From OCS155 cluster bacterium AG-426-D23 (GTDB taxonomy: Bacteria; Actinomycetota; Acidimicrobiia; Actinomarinales; Actinomarinaceae): a stretch of 52,445 nucleotides of DNA. The notes under the pieces were generated by a model that ran no database searches, was not told the origin of the DNA, and worked only from the letters and a program-made list of their open reading frames with translations. The translations under genes and the position numbers were made by a program. The DNA is taken from NCBI GenBank assembly GCA_003213165.1, contig QCNO01000002.1, forward strand, positions 138,868-191,312, written 5' to 3'. This document shows positions 41,182 through 50,484 of this stretch, piece after piece; the stretch's first letter is position 1, and every line of letters starts with the position of its first letter.

Positions 41182-42816
41182 TTACATTTCATTGACAGGG
41201 CTCATCCCAAGCAATTCAAATACTGTATGAATAGTTGTATAAAAAGATTTGACTATAAATAATCTTTGATTCATCACAGTTTCAGATATAGAGGCTGAAA
41301 AAATCTTATTGTTTGAATAGAAAGAATTGAATATTTGGCACAGGCTATATGCATATTCTGCAATGTGATGTGGTTCATTCTTTTCTAAAGATTTAAAAAA
41401 ATAATAAGGGAGTTTTGTAATCTCAAATACAAGTTTTCTTTCGTCCTCATTTAAATTGTCAAGGACTTCTTTGTTGTTTTGGGTTGGATACTGACTTAAG
41501 ATTTTTCCTGCTCTAACTTGAGCATACTGAAGATAAATTCCTGTCTTACCATTCACATCAACGAACTTCTCTATGTCAAATTTATAATTTTGATTTCTAC
41601 TCGGTAACAAATCAGAATAGGTCAATATAGAGTTGGCTAATTCTTCAACTAGAGTTGTATTACTATTTTTTTTCAATAACTCTTTTTTAACATCATTTAA
41701 CAATTCCTCTAACTTATAAACACCACCATCACGTGTTTTTAAAGGCTTGTCATCCTGGCCATTAACTGTTCCATACGAGACATGTAAAAATTCAGAACTT
41801 GACAATTCAAAATACTTTACTGTTTTAAAAAGCTGAATAAAGTGATTACTCTGTCTTTGGTCAACTACATATAGATATTTGTCAAAGTTACCGTTTTGTT
41901 CCCTGAAATATACTGTTCCTAAATCGGTTGTTATATACAAATATGAACCATCTGATTTAGTTAGTAATATAGGTGGGTCTGATGGTTCTTTTGAAAGCAA
42001 AGCACCATTGTCATCAACAATTTTATTTTTTAGTTTTGCATCGTCAATAACTAATTTTGTTTCTTTTACAACATCACTTTCACCATAAAACCAATCAAAT
42101 CCATGACCAAGTTTATGAAGTAGTTCATTAATATTTTTAACTGATACATCGTATATAATTTTCCATTCTTTTTTAAGTACTTCATCGTTCTCATTAAGTT
42201 TTTTTGATATATTCTTAGCTTCTTCATAAAAACTTATATCATCTTCTGCTAGTTCTGTTGCAGCAGGATAAATTGTCTCTAAATCGTTATGTTTTAAATT
42301 CGAAAGTTTTATGTTCATTTTCTTTATGTAACATAAGATTAAAGCTACAGGCATTCCCCAATCACCTAAGTGAATATCCGATGTAACATCATTTCCCGCG
42401 ATTTTATTTATTTTATAAATCGATCTACCTATGTTTAGAGTTCTTAAATGTCCAACATGTAATGATTTTCCAATATTTGGACCACCATAATCTATTAATA
42501 TTGAAGCTTTTTCTCCGTTTAGCTTGCTTAAGTCACTTAACAAATTTTTTTCCAAATATTCTTCACTTAAAATTATGTTTATGAAATTGTTCCCTGCAAA
42601 AGAAATATCTTGGATATATTTATTATTTTTTAATTTTTTTTCAATAGCTGTTTTAATTTCCTCAATTCGATCATCAGAAGATAGTTTGACAAGATTGTTA
42701 CATTGAATATCAACATTTTCAATCTGTGAATAATTTAATTGAACATCTTCTTGGATCGAAAATTTGTAGAGTACATCAAAAATATCATTAATTATTGAAT
42801 TTGTTCCAACTATCAT
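41182..42816 (-). CDS. argS: Arginyl-tRNA synthetase
   Basis: 544 aa. The class I HIGH-like motif is HVGH in GKSLHVGHLRTLNIG; other ArgRS marks are HLGDWGMPVALIL, DQRQSNHFIQLF, VSYGTVNGQDDKPLKTRDGGVYKLEELL and a C-terminal anticodon-binding domain (YAQVRAGKIL...LPYYFFKSLEKNEPHHIAEYAYSLCQIFNSFY, residues about 428-500). The lack of a KMSK motif is usual for ArgRS. It marks the left border of the glycan island. Confidence 0.96.
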   Translation of the reverse strand: MIVGTNSIINDIFDVLYKFSIQEDVQLNYSQIENVDIQCNNLVKLSSDDRIEEIKTAIEKKLKNNKYIQDISFAGNNFINIILSEEYLEKNLLSDLSKLNGEKASILIDYGGPNIGKSLHVGHLRTLNIGRSIYKINKIAGNDVTSDIHLGDWGMPVALILCYIKKMNIKLSNLKHNDLETIYPAATELAEDDISFYEEAKNISKKLNENDEVLKKEWKIIYDVSVKNINELLHKLGHGFDWFYGESDVVKETKLVIDDAKLKNKIVDDNGALLSKEPSDPPILLTKSDGSYLYITTDLGTVYFREQNGNFDKYLYVVDQRQSNHFIQLFKTVKYFELSSSEFLHVSYGTVNGQDDKPLKTRDGGVYKLEELLNDVKKELLKKNSNTTLVEELANSILTYSDLLPSRNQNYKFDIEKFVDVNGKTGIYLQYAQVRAGKILSQYPTQNNKEVLDNLNEDERKLVFEITKLPYYFFKSLEKNEPHHIAEYAYSLCQIFNSFYSNNKIFSASISETVMNQRLFIVKSFYTTIHTVFELLGMSPVNEM

Positions 42817-42822
42817 GTCGTA

Positions 42823-42828
42823 ATTTTA
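42823..42828 (-). promoter_or_regulatory. Putative -10 box for leaderless argS
   Basis: TAAAAT on the minus strand, 6 nt before the argS ATG (42816). Confidence 0.4.
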
Positions 42829-42901
42829 ATAACTATTGATTTGATAAAACATATTAAAGCAATAATTTATTTTATGAAATTATATGTTCATAGTCTTTTA
42901 A

Positions 42902-42907
42902 TATAAT
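42902..42907 (+). promoter_or_regulatory. -10 box of the glycan operon (leaderless GTG start)
   Basis: Perfect TATAAT followed by GT, with 6 nt to the GTG at 42914, so transcription should begin at or next to the start codon. Confidence 0.55.
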
Positions 42908-42913
42908 GTTTAA

Positions 42914-44374
42914 GTGATATCTTTAAAATTTATAAAAAATAAGAGTAATCTAACTTCGATTTCTTTATGCTCAATATTTATTTTTAATTTAAGAAATCAT
43001 TTGTTCCCAACTAATTTCCAACAAGATGATGTTGCAGAATTAGAACCAATATTTTTTGATAGATTAATTTGTGCTTTCGAGTGGGGAGATCAACACCCAC
43101 TATTTTCGTCAATTATATGGTTATCTTCACGAATTTTTGAGTGGCCAGAATATTTTATTTCTGGAATTATAATTTTATTTGCTCTCTTAACAATTACATT
43201 ATTTTTTAATTTTTTAGAAAAATTATTTAATTTCAATCTTGCGCTGTTGGGTAGCGCACTATTAATTTCTTCACCAATTTTTAATACTTATACGGTGGCT
43301 CTAAAACAATATAATTTTGAAATTTTCACGACGGTTCTTTGTCTATGGTTTTTCCAAAATTATAAAGATAAGGAAATTAAAAGAATATATTTTTTTTATT
43401 TTGTAACCGCTTCGTTTATCCTGTTTTTACTATCTTTTGTTTCTGCATTGCCTTTGGCAATTTTGATTTTATTTTTATTGAAATCAAACAAAAAATCTAT
43501 CATTTTGGTTTTGTCGCTAATTGTATTAACTTTTCCATTCATAGATAATTTATTTGGTAAATTATCTAGAGTTTCAAATGGAGGATACTGGGATAACTTT
43601 TTTATAAATACTCAATCTTCAAGTGGTTTTTTTGAATCTTTTTATTTCTTAAACCAGTTACTTATGAAATCTATTTTTCCAATATTTCCACACCCTGTCT
43701 TTGTACTTCTAATTTTTATATCAATTATTACTGTTATGTTTCGAAGAAATGAACTTATCTTATTTTCATTCGTTGGCTTGGTGTTATTATATCTCTTCTC
43801 TTTGATGAAATTTTATCCTTTAGGTGGTGGAAGAACAGACTTACTATTTTTACCCTTCTCAATAATCCTATTTTTAAATTTTATAGATTTAATTTTTTCA
43901 AAATTAAAAATATTTTCTGATTATAAAATATTTTCATATACAGCTATTGCTTATCTACTTGTTGTTATGTTCACTGTCTCAATTTATTACAAAAATGAAC
44001 CCATAAGTGATGTGCTTGCTGATGTAAACCTGAAATTTAATAGTGTAAACGAAGCAATAATAGTTACAGAAGAGCAAAGTAAAGCATTTTTATATTATTC
44101 AAAAAAAGAATATGGTTTTGGTTACAGCTCCGCTGGTGATTGCGGTGTTAAGAATGATATTGATAATTTATATATTTCTAAACAATTTGAAAAAGTTGAG
44201 CCTTTTTCAACCATTGCAAATTACCCAACAGCAATACTGATTGGTATCGAATTGCCAAATACAATTGGACAATTAAGGATAGTAGGTGAACAATTAATTG
44301 ACGAAGGTTATATGTTAATTTCAGAAAATACCTATGAAGGAACACTTAAATTATTATATTTTGAAAAAGGTTAG
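42914..44374 (+). CDS. Polytopic membrane protein, PMT/ArnT-like glycosyltransferase candidate
   Basis: 486 aa with about 10-12 hydrophobic helices. An acidic motif after the first helix (FQQDDVAELEP) and FEWGDQHPLFSSIIW resemble the first luminal loop of lipid-linked-sugar glycosyltransferases (GT-C fold), where an Asp is catalytic. The C-terminal about 110 residues form a soluble domain. It uses a lipid-phosphate sugar donor if the assignment holds; otherwise it may be a Wzy-like polymerase. GTG start. Followed after 2 bp by a GT4 gene. Confidence 0.6.
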   Translation: MISLKFIKNKSNLTSISLCSIFIFNLRNHLFPTNFQQDDVAELEPIFFDRLICAFEWGDQHPLFSSIIWLSSRIFEWPEYFISGIIILFALLTITLFFNFLEKLFNFNLALLGSALLISSPIFNTYTVALKQYNFEIFTTVLCLWFFQNYKDKEIKRIYFFYFVTASFILFLLSFVSALPLAILILFLLKSNKKSIILVLSLIVLTFPFIDNLFGKLSRVSNGGYWDNFFINTQSSSGFFESFYFLNQLLMKSIFPIFPHPVFVLLIFISIITVMFRRNELILFSFVGLVLLYLFSLMKFYPLGGGRTDLLFLPFSIILFLNFIDLIFSKLKIFSDYKIFSYTAIAYLLVVMFTVSIYYKNEPISDVLADVNLKFNSVNEAIIVTEEQSKAFLYYSKKEYGFGYSSAGDCGVKNDIDNLYISKQFEKVEPFSTIANYPTAILIGIELPNTIGQLRIVGEQLIDEGYMLISENTYEGTLKLLYFEKG

Positions 44375-44376
44375 AT

Positions 44377-45519
44377 ATGGGAACTGAAATTTTTTTGATC
44401 TCCACCTCTTTATTTACTGGCGGAGCTGAACGTCAAGCTATTTGGCTAGCTAACGCTTTAAGCAAATCTGGTTATAAAGTCAATCTTCTTATTTTAAAAA
44501 AAGGTGACGAACTTAGTCATTTAGTAAACAAAGATATAAATATTCTAAGATTTCAAATTTATTCGTCTGCATCAAAGATATTTTTTAAATATTTACGCCT
44601 AGCTAGGCTTGCCCTAAAAACTATTCTTAGAATACGTAAAATAATAAATAATAGTAATGCACAAAATAAAGTAATTATATCTTTCATGTTTCACTCTTAT
44701 GTTTTTGGGTATCTATCCAATATATTGCAAAAAAACACAAAACTTATCTACTCGGTAAGAAGTGACAGGCTTGGCAAAAGAAGTAGTAAAAAATCACTGT
44801 TAAGACACACAATTTTTAAATTTATATCTTACAAAGCAGACCATCTTGTTTTTAATTCCAGAAATGGATTAAATCAGTTTAAAAAAGAGCTTAATAAAAA
44901 TCTTAATTTGCTCTTTATTCAAAATGGCCTTTTGAGTATAGAAAAAAAAGAAGATGACATCATTTCACAAAAAATATTAGATTTTCTTGAAGATTCAAAA
45001 TATAAATATGCTGTTTCAGCAAGAATTGATCCATTAAATAATTTTGAAAATTTAATAAGAGCATTTGAAAAGTTAAAAAACGATAATGTGGATTTTAGAT
45101 GTGTAATTTTTGGTAGAGGTGTTGAAAAAGAAACAATTCATGCAAAAATTGATGAACTAAACCTTGGATCAAGTATTTATTTAATAGGAAATGTAAATAA
45201 CGCTGCCTCATACTATCACTTTTTTGATTTGTTAATACATCCTGCTTTTCATGCAGGATTTTCAAATTCTGTTGCAGAGGCGATACAATCAGAAATAAAT
45301 GTAGTTATTGGACGAATTGGTGATACAGCTGATTTATTTGATGAAAGTGGATTAATTCTTAAAAATTTTGATCACAATGCAATTTATGAAAGCATAAAGT
45401 ATTTCAATAGGATGACTCTTCAAGAAAAACAAAATAATGTTTTACTGTCAAAGACCAATTTAATTAATTTACTAGACAATAATGAAGCTATAAAAAAATG
45501 GAAACTACTAATTGAGTAA
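44377..45519 (+). CDS. Glycosyltransferase family 4 (GT-B fold)
   Basis: 380 aa. FTGGAERQAIWLANALSKSGYKV near the N-terminus is the typical GT4 start; the C-terminal nucleotide-sugar domain has AVSARIDPLNNFENLIRAFEKL, IFGRGVEKE, LIGNV and the HPAFHAGFSNSVAEAI stretch equivalent to the EX7E region (HAGFSNSVAEA). It adds a sugar in surface-polysaccharide repeat assembly at the cytoplasmic face. Overlaps the next GT gene by 8 bp. Confidence 0.88.
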   Translation: MGTEIFLISTSLFTGGAERQAIWLANALSKSGYKVNLLILKKGDELSHLVNKDINILRFQIYSSASKIFFKYLRLARLALKTILRIRKIINNSNAQNKVIISFMFHSYVFGYLSNILQKNTKLIYSVRSDRLGKRSSKKSLLRHTIFKFISYKADHLVFNSRNGLNQFKKELNKNLNLLFIQNGLLSIEKKEDDIISQKILDFLEDSKYKYAVSARIDPLNNFENLIRAFEKLKNDNVDFRCVIFGRGVEKETIHAKIDELNLGSSIYLIGNVNNAASYYHFFDLLIHPAFHAGFSNSVAEAIQSEINVVIGRIGDTADLFDESGLILKNFDHNAIYESIKYFNRMTLQEKQNNVLLSKTNLINLLDNNEAIKKWKLLIE

Positions 45520-46588
45520 TTTAAAATCTATTGTCATTTTTCTTCCAAGTGTGGGTTATGGTGGAGCTGAAATATCTTTGATAAGAATAGCTAATTATTT
45601 ATCTTCAAAAAATATAAATGTCAATTTGATTATTGCAAAAAAGATAAAGAATGAATTAAGTATTATTGACGAATCAGTAAACATAATATATTTAAATTCT
45701 TCTAAGACAGTTTTCTCAGTGTTTCGATTGAATAACTCAATTAATAAGATTAATCCACAGGTGGTAATCAGTACACTGCCAACTCCAAACTTTTTATTAG
45801 CTTTACTTAAATTTCTAAAATTAATTGACTCAAAAATAGTTTTAAGAGAAGCAAATTCTAATTTTCTAAATTGGAATGGAAGTCTTAGAAATTATTTGAA
45901 TAAAAAACTGGCAATTTTCTCATTTAATAATTCAGATGGAAATATTTTTATTTCCAATGAGCTCAAGAAGAATATAGAAGGTTCAATAAAAAATCATGAG
46001 AATATTGTTATATATAATCCTGTCTTGTCTGAAACTTTCTATGAAAAAATTAATGAAACAGTAAACGATTTTAAAAAAACTAAAGAGTTATGGGTCACAG
46101 CTTCTAGAATTGAACATCAAAAAGGGCTGGACATATTTTTTGATTCGCTTGAAGAATTATTAGAGGTGAGAAATCTTGAAGTTCTTGTTTTGGGGGGTGG
46201 AAGTAAGCTAAAAGAATATAAATCAAAATATTCTTATCTCCCTATTACTTTTTTAGGGAACGTATCAAATCCATTGAAATATTTAAACATAGCAGATGTA
46301 TTTGTATTTCCTTCTAGAAGAGAAGGCCTTGGGAATTCATTAATTGAGGCTCAAATTTTAGGCTTATCGATTATCTCCTCTGACTGTCCTTCTGGACCAA
46401 AGGAAATTATAGATCTATTTTCAAATGGGAACTTTTTTAAATCTGAAGACACAGCTGATTTTATGAATGTCGCTAAAAAAATAAAAATTAAACGAAAGCA
46501 AAATGTATCAAAACAAATAATTAAACTATTTAGTTCAGACTCAGTTGGTGAACGTTATCTAAGTTTTTTTGAAAAAATAATCTCTTGA
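45512..46588 (+). CDS. Glycosyltransferase family 4 (GT-B fold)
   Basis: 358 aa. VGYGGAEISLIRIANYLSSKNINV opens the acceptor domain; TASRIEHQKGLDIFFDSL, VLGGGSKLKEY, FLGNVSNPLKYLNIADVFVFPSRREGLGNSLIEAQILGLSIISSDCPSGPKEII (residues about 249-304) is a classic GT4 donor site with the EGLGNSLIEA motif. Start is TTG within the end of the preceding gene. It shares 30 bp of 3' sequence with the convergent membrane-protein gene. Confidence 0.92.
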   Translation: MSNLKSIVIFLPSVGYGGAEISLIRIANYLSSKNINVNLIIAKKIKNELSIIDESVNIIYLNSSKTVFSVFRLNNSINKINPQVVISTLPTPNFLLALLKFLKLIDSKIVLREANSNFLNWNGSLRNYLNKKLAIFSFNNSDGNIFISNELKKNIEGSIKNHENIVIYNPVLSETFYEKINETVNDFKKTKELWVTASRIEHQKGLDIFFDSLEELLEVRNLEVLVLGGGSKLKEYKSKYSYLPITFLGNVSNPLKYLNIADVFVFPSRREGLGNSLIEAQILGLSIISSDCPSGPKEIIDLFSNGNFFKSEDTADFMNVAKKIKIKRKQNVSKQIIKLFSSDSVGERYLSFFEKIIS

Positions 46589-47791
46589 TTCAAATATGTT
46601 TCTAAGAGTAGTCACAAAAATAATTATTAAATGTGGCTCTATCAAAACCCTAGTTCTTGCATTGCCAAAGGGCAGTATGGATACTATCAATAGGTAAAAC
46701 AACACAAACAGTATATAAATACTCTCTAATTTACTTTTTTTAAATTTGTAAGATGCAAAAAGAGCAAAGTTAATCATGAGAACATAAATTAATGAATAAA
46801 TTTTAATAAGCTCTAAAAATGGAGTTTTAATAAAAGAATTGTTCCAATTACTTTGTCTTATGCCAAACATATTCCATACCGAGCTTCTTGTGATTGAGAT
46901 AGCTTTACAGTCTAAATTATTGAATAAATTCTCTCTAGAATCTTCTCTTAGGCCGTCAATTAAAGTTTTAGGAATAGTATCTTGATCAAAACCATTTTCA
47001 ACTTTCCACTCCTCAAACCTGTAACCCGGTTCAGATACCCTGATATTATTAAAGTCTAAATCGTCACATAGTGATTTACTTGCATCATTTAGCCACTGAA
47101 TATGAAAGTACGAACTTGTACTGTAGAAACTTGTATTATAATTTTGGAAATTATTGAAGTATATGAACCCAATAAAAATTAACGGAAACAAAGCAAAAAG
47201 TCCTATTTTTTCTAATTTAATTTTGAATATAATTTTTTTACACAAAATAATGAATAAAAGCATGTAAACTCCGAAAGGCTTAATTAATGCGAAGATTGCA
47301 AAACAAAAACCAGAAAAAATGATATTTTTATTTTTCTCGCTATCGATAAAGTAAAAAGCAATCAAAATTAGCATCATTGAAATATTCTCAGTCATTATCT
47401 GTGTAGAACTAATTAATACATTCGGATTAATTATGAAAAGTAGAGAGCCTAAAAAACATAAATAGTAATCTTTCTTTAGCTTATAAATAATTTTAAAAAT
47501 TAAAAAACAACTTACTATGTCAAAAATAAAATTAGTAAAAATAACAAATTTTACATCTGTAAAGTTTACCAAAAAAGACAAGAACATAGGATATCCAGGC
47601 AACCTAAAAGTGTTTATCCAATAATTATCGACCTTTGGCGTAAGGAAAGAATTTCTAATATCTTCAGACAAATAAATATATTGGAATGAATCTTTAGTAA
47701 ATATCATTGAATCAAAATTAGATGAATAATACACAAAAATTAATCTTGCGATAATTAGAAAAATTAAACTAAGCGAGTATGTTTTTTTCAT
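46559..47791 (-). CDS. Polytopic membrane protein, PMT_2-like GT-C candidate
   Basis: About 410 aa from the ATG at 47791 (MKKTYSLSLIFLIIARL); an alternative ATG at 47839 adds 16 mostly hydrophobic residues. It has about 10 helices. The first outer loop FTKDSFQYIYLSEDI...FRLPGYPMFLSF holds an Asp and a GYP motif typical of PMT_2/ArnT-type glycosyltransferases. A soluble loop between helices includes several Cys (SLCDDL, NLDCKA). Acceptor unknown. Convergent with the second GT4 gene. Confidence 0.6.
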   Translation of the reverse strand: MKKTYSLSLIFLIIARLIFVYYSSNFDSMIFTKDSFQYIYLSEDIRNSFLTPKVDNYWINTFRLPGYPMFLSFLVNFTDVKFVIFTNFIFDIVSCFLIFKIIYKLKKDYYLCFLGSLLFIINPNVLISSTQIMTENISMMLILIAFYFIDSEKNKNIIFSGFCFAIFALIKPFGVYMLLFIILCKKIIFKIKLEKIGLFALFPLIFIGFIYFNNFQNYNTSFYSTSSYFHIQWLNDASKSLCDDLDFNNIRVSEPGYRFEEWKVENGFDQDTIPKTLIDGLREDSRENLFNNLDCKAISITRSSVWNMFGIRQSNWNNSFIKTPFLELIKIYSLIYVLMINFALFASYKFKKSKLESIYILFVLFYLLIVSILPFGNARTRVLIEPHLIIIFVTTLRNIFESRDYFFKKT

Positions 47792-47867
47792 AAATAAAAA
47801 ATTTAACCTAATATTAATAAGAATTAATTTATTTAACATTAATTATTCGATTTTGGAATTTACTTTA

Positions 47868-47873
47868 TAGAAT
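47868..47873 (+). promoter_or_regulatory. -10 box of flippase gene (leaderless GTG start)
   Basis: TAGAAT with 6 nt to the GTG at 47880. Confidence 0.45.
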
Positions 47874-47879
47874 GAAATA

Positions 47880-49295
47880 GTGAGCAATTCCAACTTCTCC
47901 AAAGATACAAGAAACTATCTAATTAATAGAATATTTCCAAAATTTATTTCAATTTTATCTGTACCTGTTTTGTTGAGATTAATTAATCCAACTTTTTGGG
48001 GTGAAATTGCTTTATTGGTAGGCATGCAGTCTTTAATAATTGGACTTATTTCACAAGGTAAGTCTGCATCGATGGAAAGATATTTTTCAAAAATGACAAG
48101 GGCTTTTGCTAGAAAATATGCCTTAAGATATTTAAATATATCAATATTAATTTTTGTTGTCATTTTTTTGTTTATTGAGATGGGGTTCAATTTTAATTAT
48201 TTAAAATTCTTTGATTTACCTTATGGTCTTCCATTGAGATTTGCACTAATTGGGAGCTTATTAATTGCACATAATAGATTTTTAATATCGATATTGAGAT
48301 CAAACCAGCAAAGTATCAAGGTTTTAAAATACAACCAACTTTTGTCAATCTCAACTCCAGTAGCTCAAATTCTTTTTGTATACTTTATAATTTTTATTTC
48401 TGACTATCAAGATAGGATGATTGTATCTGCTTATTTCTTTGCACAAGTTTTAGTACTTTTAATAAATAATTTCTCACTTTTATTTTTTGTTAGAAATAAG
48501 ATTAATTTCGAAAATTTAGAGAAAATTCAGAATTTGAAAAAAATATCCTCCTACTCGAATTACACATATCTATTTATTATTTTCTCCTCTCTTATTAATT
48601 GGGCAGACAGATACTTTATAAAAATTTACTCAAGTCAGGCAGATGTTGGTCTGTACGACGCTGTTTACAGGATTACAGATATACTTGGCGTCATAATTGG
48701 AAGTTTCATGGTTGCAATTGCGCCAATCCTTTTTTCAAGAGAAAAAAATGATAACAAATATTTTTTAAATATCAAACAACAAGTTGAGATTGCTTTCTTG
48801 TTGGCTCTAGCAGGTGTTTTCATATCTCCAATTGCAATAGAGCTTTTACTTCCAGAAGCATATTTTTCTCAGATTAAAATTGTTCCGATCCTTTTATTAG
48901 GTTTAGCTTTTGCTAGCTCTGCATCAGTTGTAACAATAATTTTTGATGTAAATGAAAGAAAAGATTTAAACTTGAAAGGAATTATCGTTGGCACTGTCTT
49001 CAATATAATTTTTAATATTGTTTTAATTCCAGATTTTGGCACACTAGGTGCCGCATATTCAATGCTTATTGCTGGATTTATCTGGTTTTTGACAAATTTA
49101 TTCTTTGCTAGGAAATTTAACTTTAACTTAACAAATTCATTTATGACAATTTTAGTGGTATGTTCAATTGTTTTAGCACATTTTGTTTTGTGGAAATTTA
49201 CATTTATATATGATTTAACAGGTATCGTCTTTTTTCTAATAATTTCATATCGCGCATATTTTGTTCTTAAAAATATTATTTCATTTAATTCGTAA
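47880..49295 (+). CDS. Wzx-like polysaccharide flippase (MOP superfamily)
   Basis: 471 aa with about 12-14 hydrophobic helices. FPKFISILSVPVLLRLINPTFWGEIALLVGMQSLI (residues about 14-48) and a later INWADRYFIKIYSSQADVGLYDAVYRITDIL (about 238-268) are typical of the PST/RfbX flippases that move lipid-linked oligosaccharides across the membrane. Start is GTG at 47880. Convergent with neuC, with an 11-bp overlap. Confidence 0.87.
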   Translation: MSNSNFSKDTRNYLINRIFPKFISILSVPVLLRLINPTFWGEIALLVGMQSLIIGLISQGKSASMERYFSKMTRAFARKYALRYLNISILIFVVIFLFIEMGFNFNYLKFFDLPYGLPLRFALIGSLLIAHNRFLISILRSNQQSIKVLKYNQLLSISTPVAQILFVYFIIFISDYQDRMIVSAYFFAQVLVLLINNFSLLFFVRNKINFENLEKIQNLKKISSYSNYTYLFIIFSSLINWADRYFIKIYSSQADVGLYDAVYRITDILGVIIGSFMVAIAPILFSREKNDNKYFLNIKQQVEIAFLLALAGVFISPIAIELLLPEAYFSQIKIVPILLLGLAFASSASVVTIIFDVNERKDLNLKGIIVGTVFNIIFNIVLIPDFGTLGAAYSMLIAGFIWFLTNLFFARKFNFNLTNSFMTILVVCSIVLAHFVLWKFTFIYDLTGIVFFLIISYRAYFVLKNIISFNS

Positions 49296-50484
49296 AGTTT
49301 ATATCATTAAAACTCTTTTTTAATAATTTTTTGTTCAAGTTTATATTTTCAATGATTTCTAAAGACTGTTTACCCATTGTTCCATCTCCATATGGATTTA
49401 TAGCTTCTTTACAAGTATTTATAAATTCATCATCATCAAATACCATACTAATTTTTTTAGAAATATGCTCTTCATTATTGTCAACAAATATAACATTGGT
49501 TGAATGCAGTCTACCTTTTTGACGGTCTCCGATAATTATCGAAGGACACTTTAATGCAGGTGTTTCTTTGACTCCAGCTGATGAATTTCCAACATAGCAA
49601 GCTCGTATCACACTGCTTGAGTTGTTTAAATTTAGTAAACCATGAAAATCTCTTCTTCCTAACGATTCATATACGTCTATAAAGTCGTAAGCTTTTTCCC
49701 ATCTTTTTAAAATGTTAATAATTTCTTTACCACCTATATCACTATTTGGGTATGTGCATATTATTTTTAAATTAGCTATTTTTAAACTTTTAAAGGCACT
49801 TTCAATAGATTCAAACTCATTTGAAATATTATCTTTTTCAATAGGTATAGGGTGCTGAGTAAATACAATAATATTATTAATATTTTGCAATTTGTATCTA
49901 TCGACCAATTCGCTTTCATCACTAAATTCACCAGCTTTGATTAAATCTATAGAGGGCAGGCCGACTGTGAATATATTTTTTTTTGGTTCTCCTAATTGCA
50001 ATATACGTTTTGTAGCATCTTCATTAGTTGTAAAATGTAAATGAGCTAGTTTAGTCATTGCATGTCTGACTGAATCATCAAAAGTACCACCTTCAGTTAT
50101 ATCACCACCTTCAAAATGTGCAGTAACGATTCCCATTTGAGTCGAGGCGATTAAAGCGGCAAAACCTTCGTATCGATCAGCATATACAATGAATAAATCA
50201 GGTTTTATCTTACTTAGAGCATCTGTAACTAATGAAATACCCTTCGATATAGTTATTGAGTTACTATCAAGATTATCTGAGTCATGCTTAAAATCAATTA
50301 AGTAATTTGAGTAAAATCCGTAATCTTCTACCTCTCTGATTGTTAAACCAAAATTTTCATCAATATGACTTGCACCTATCAAAAGAGTTAGGTCAATATT
50401 TACACTCTTATCTAATTCTTTTAGTAAAGGTAGTTGAAGACCAAATTCAGCCCTATTTCCCGTAAAAACTGCAACTTTTTTCAA
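49285..50484 (-). CDS. neuC: Hydrolysing UDP-N-acetylglucosamine 2-epimerase (NeuC/LegG type)
   Basis: 399 aa. MKKVAVFTGNRAEFGLQLPLLKEL is the NeuC start (family GTRAEYG), followed by GASHIDENFGLT, VYADRYEGFAALIAS, HFEGGDITEGGTFDDSVRHAMTKLAHLHFTTN (residues about 125-156), YVGNSSAGVKETPAL and IIGDRQKGRL. It makes ManNAc or a 2,4-diacetamido analogue plus UDP, feeding NeuB. Start is TTG immediately after the upstream TAA, with AGGA 5-6 nt before it, so no better start exists. Confidence 0.93.
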   Translation of the reverse strand: MKKVAVFTGNRAEFGLQLPLLKELDKSVNIDLTLLIGASHIDENFGLTIREVEDYGFYSNYLIDFKHDSDNLDSNSITISKGISLVTDALSKIKPDLFIVYADRYEGFAALIASTQMGIVTAHFEGGDITEGGTFDDSVRHAMTKLAHLHFTTNEDATKRILQLGEPKKNIFTVGLPSIDLIKAGEFSDESELVDRYKLQNINNIIVFTQHPIPIEKDNISNEFESIESAFKSLKIANLKIICTYPNSDIGGKEIINILKRWEKAYDFIDVYESLGRRDFHGLLNLNNSSSVIRACYVGNSSAGVKETPALKCPSIIIGDRQKGRLHSTNVIFVDNNEEHISKKISMVFDDDEFINTCKEAINPYGDGTMGKQSLEIIENINLNKKLLKKSFNDINFTN

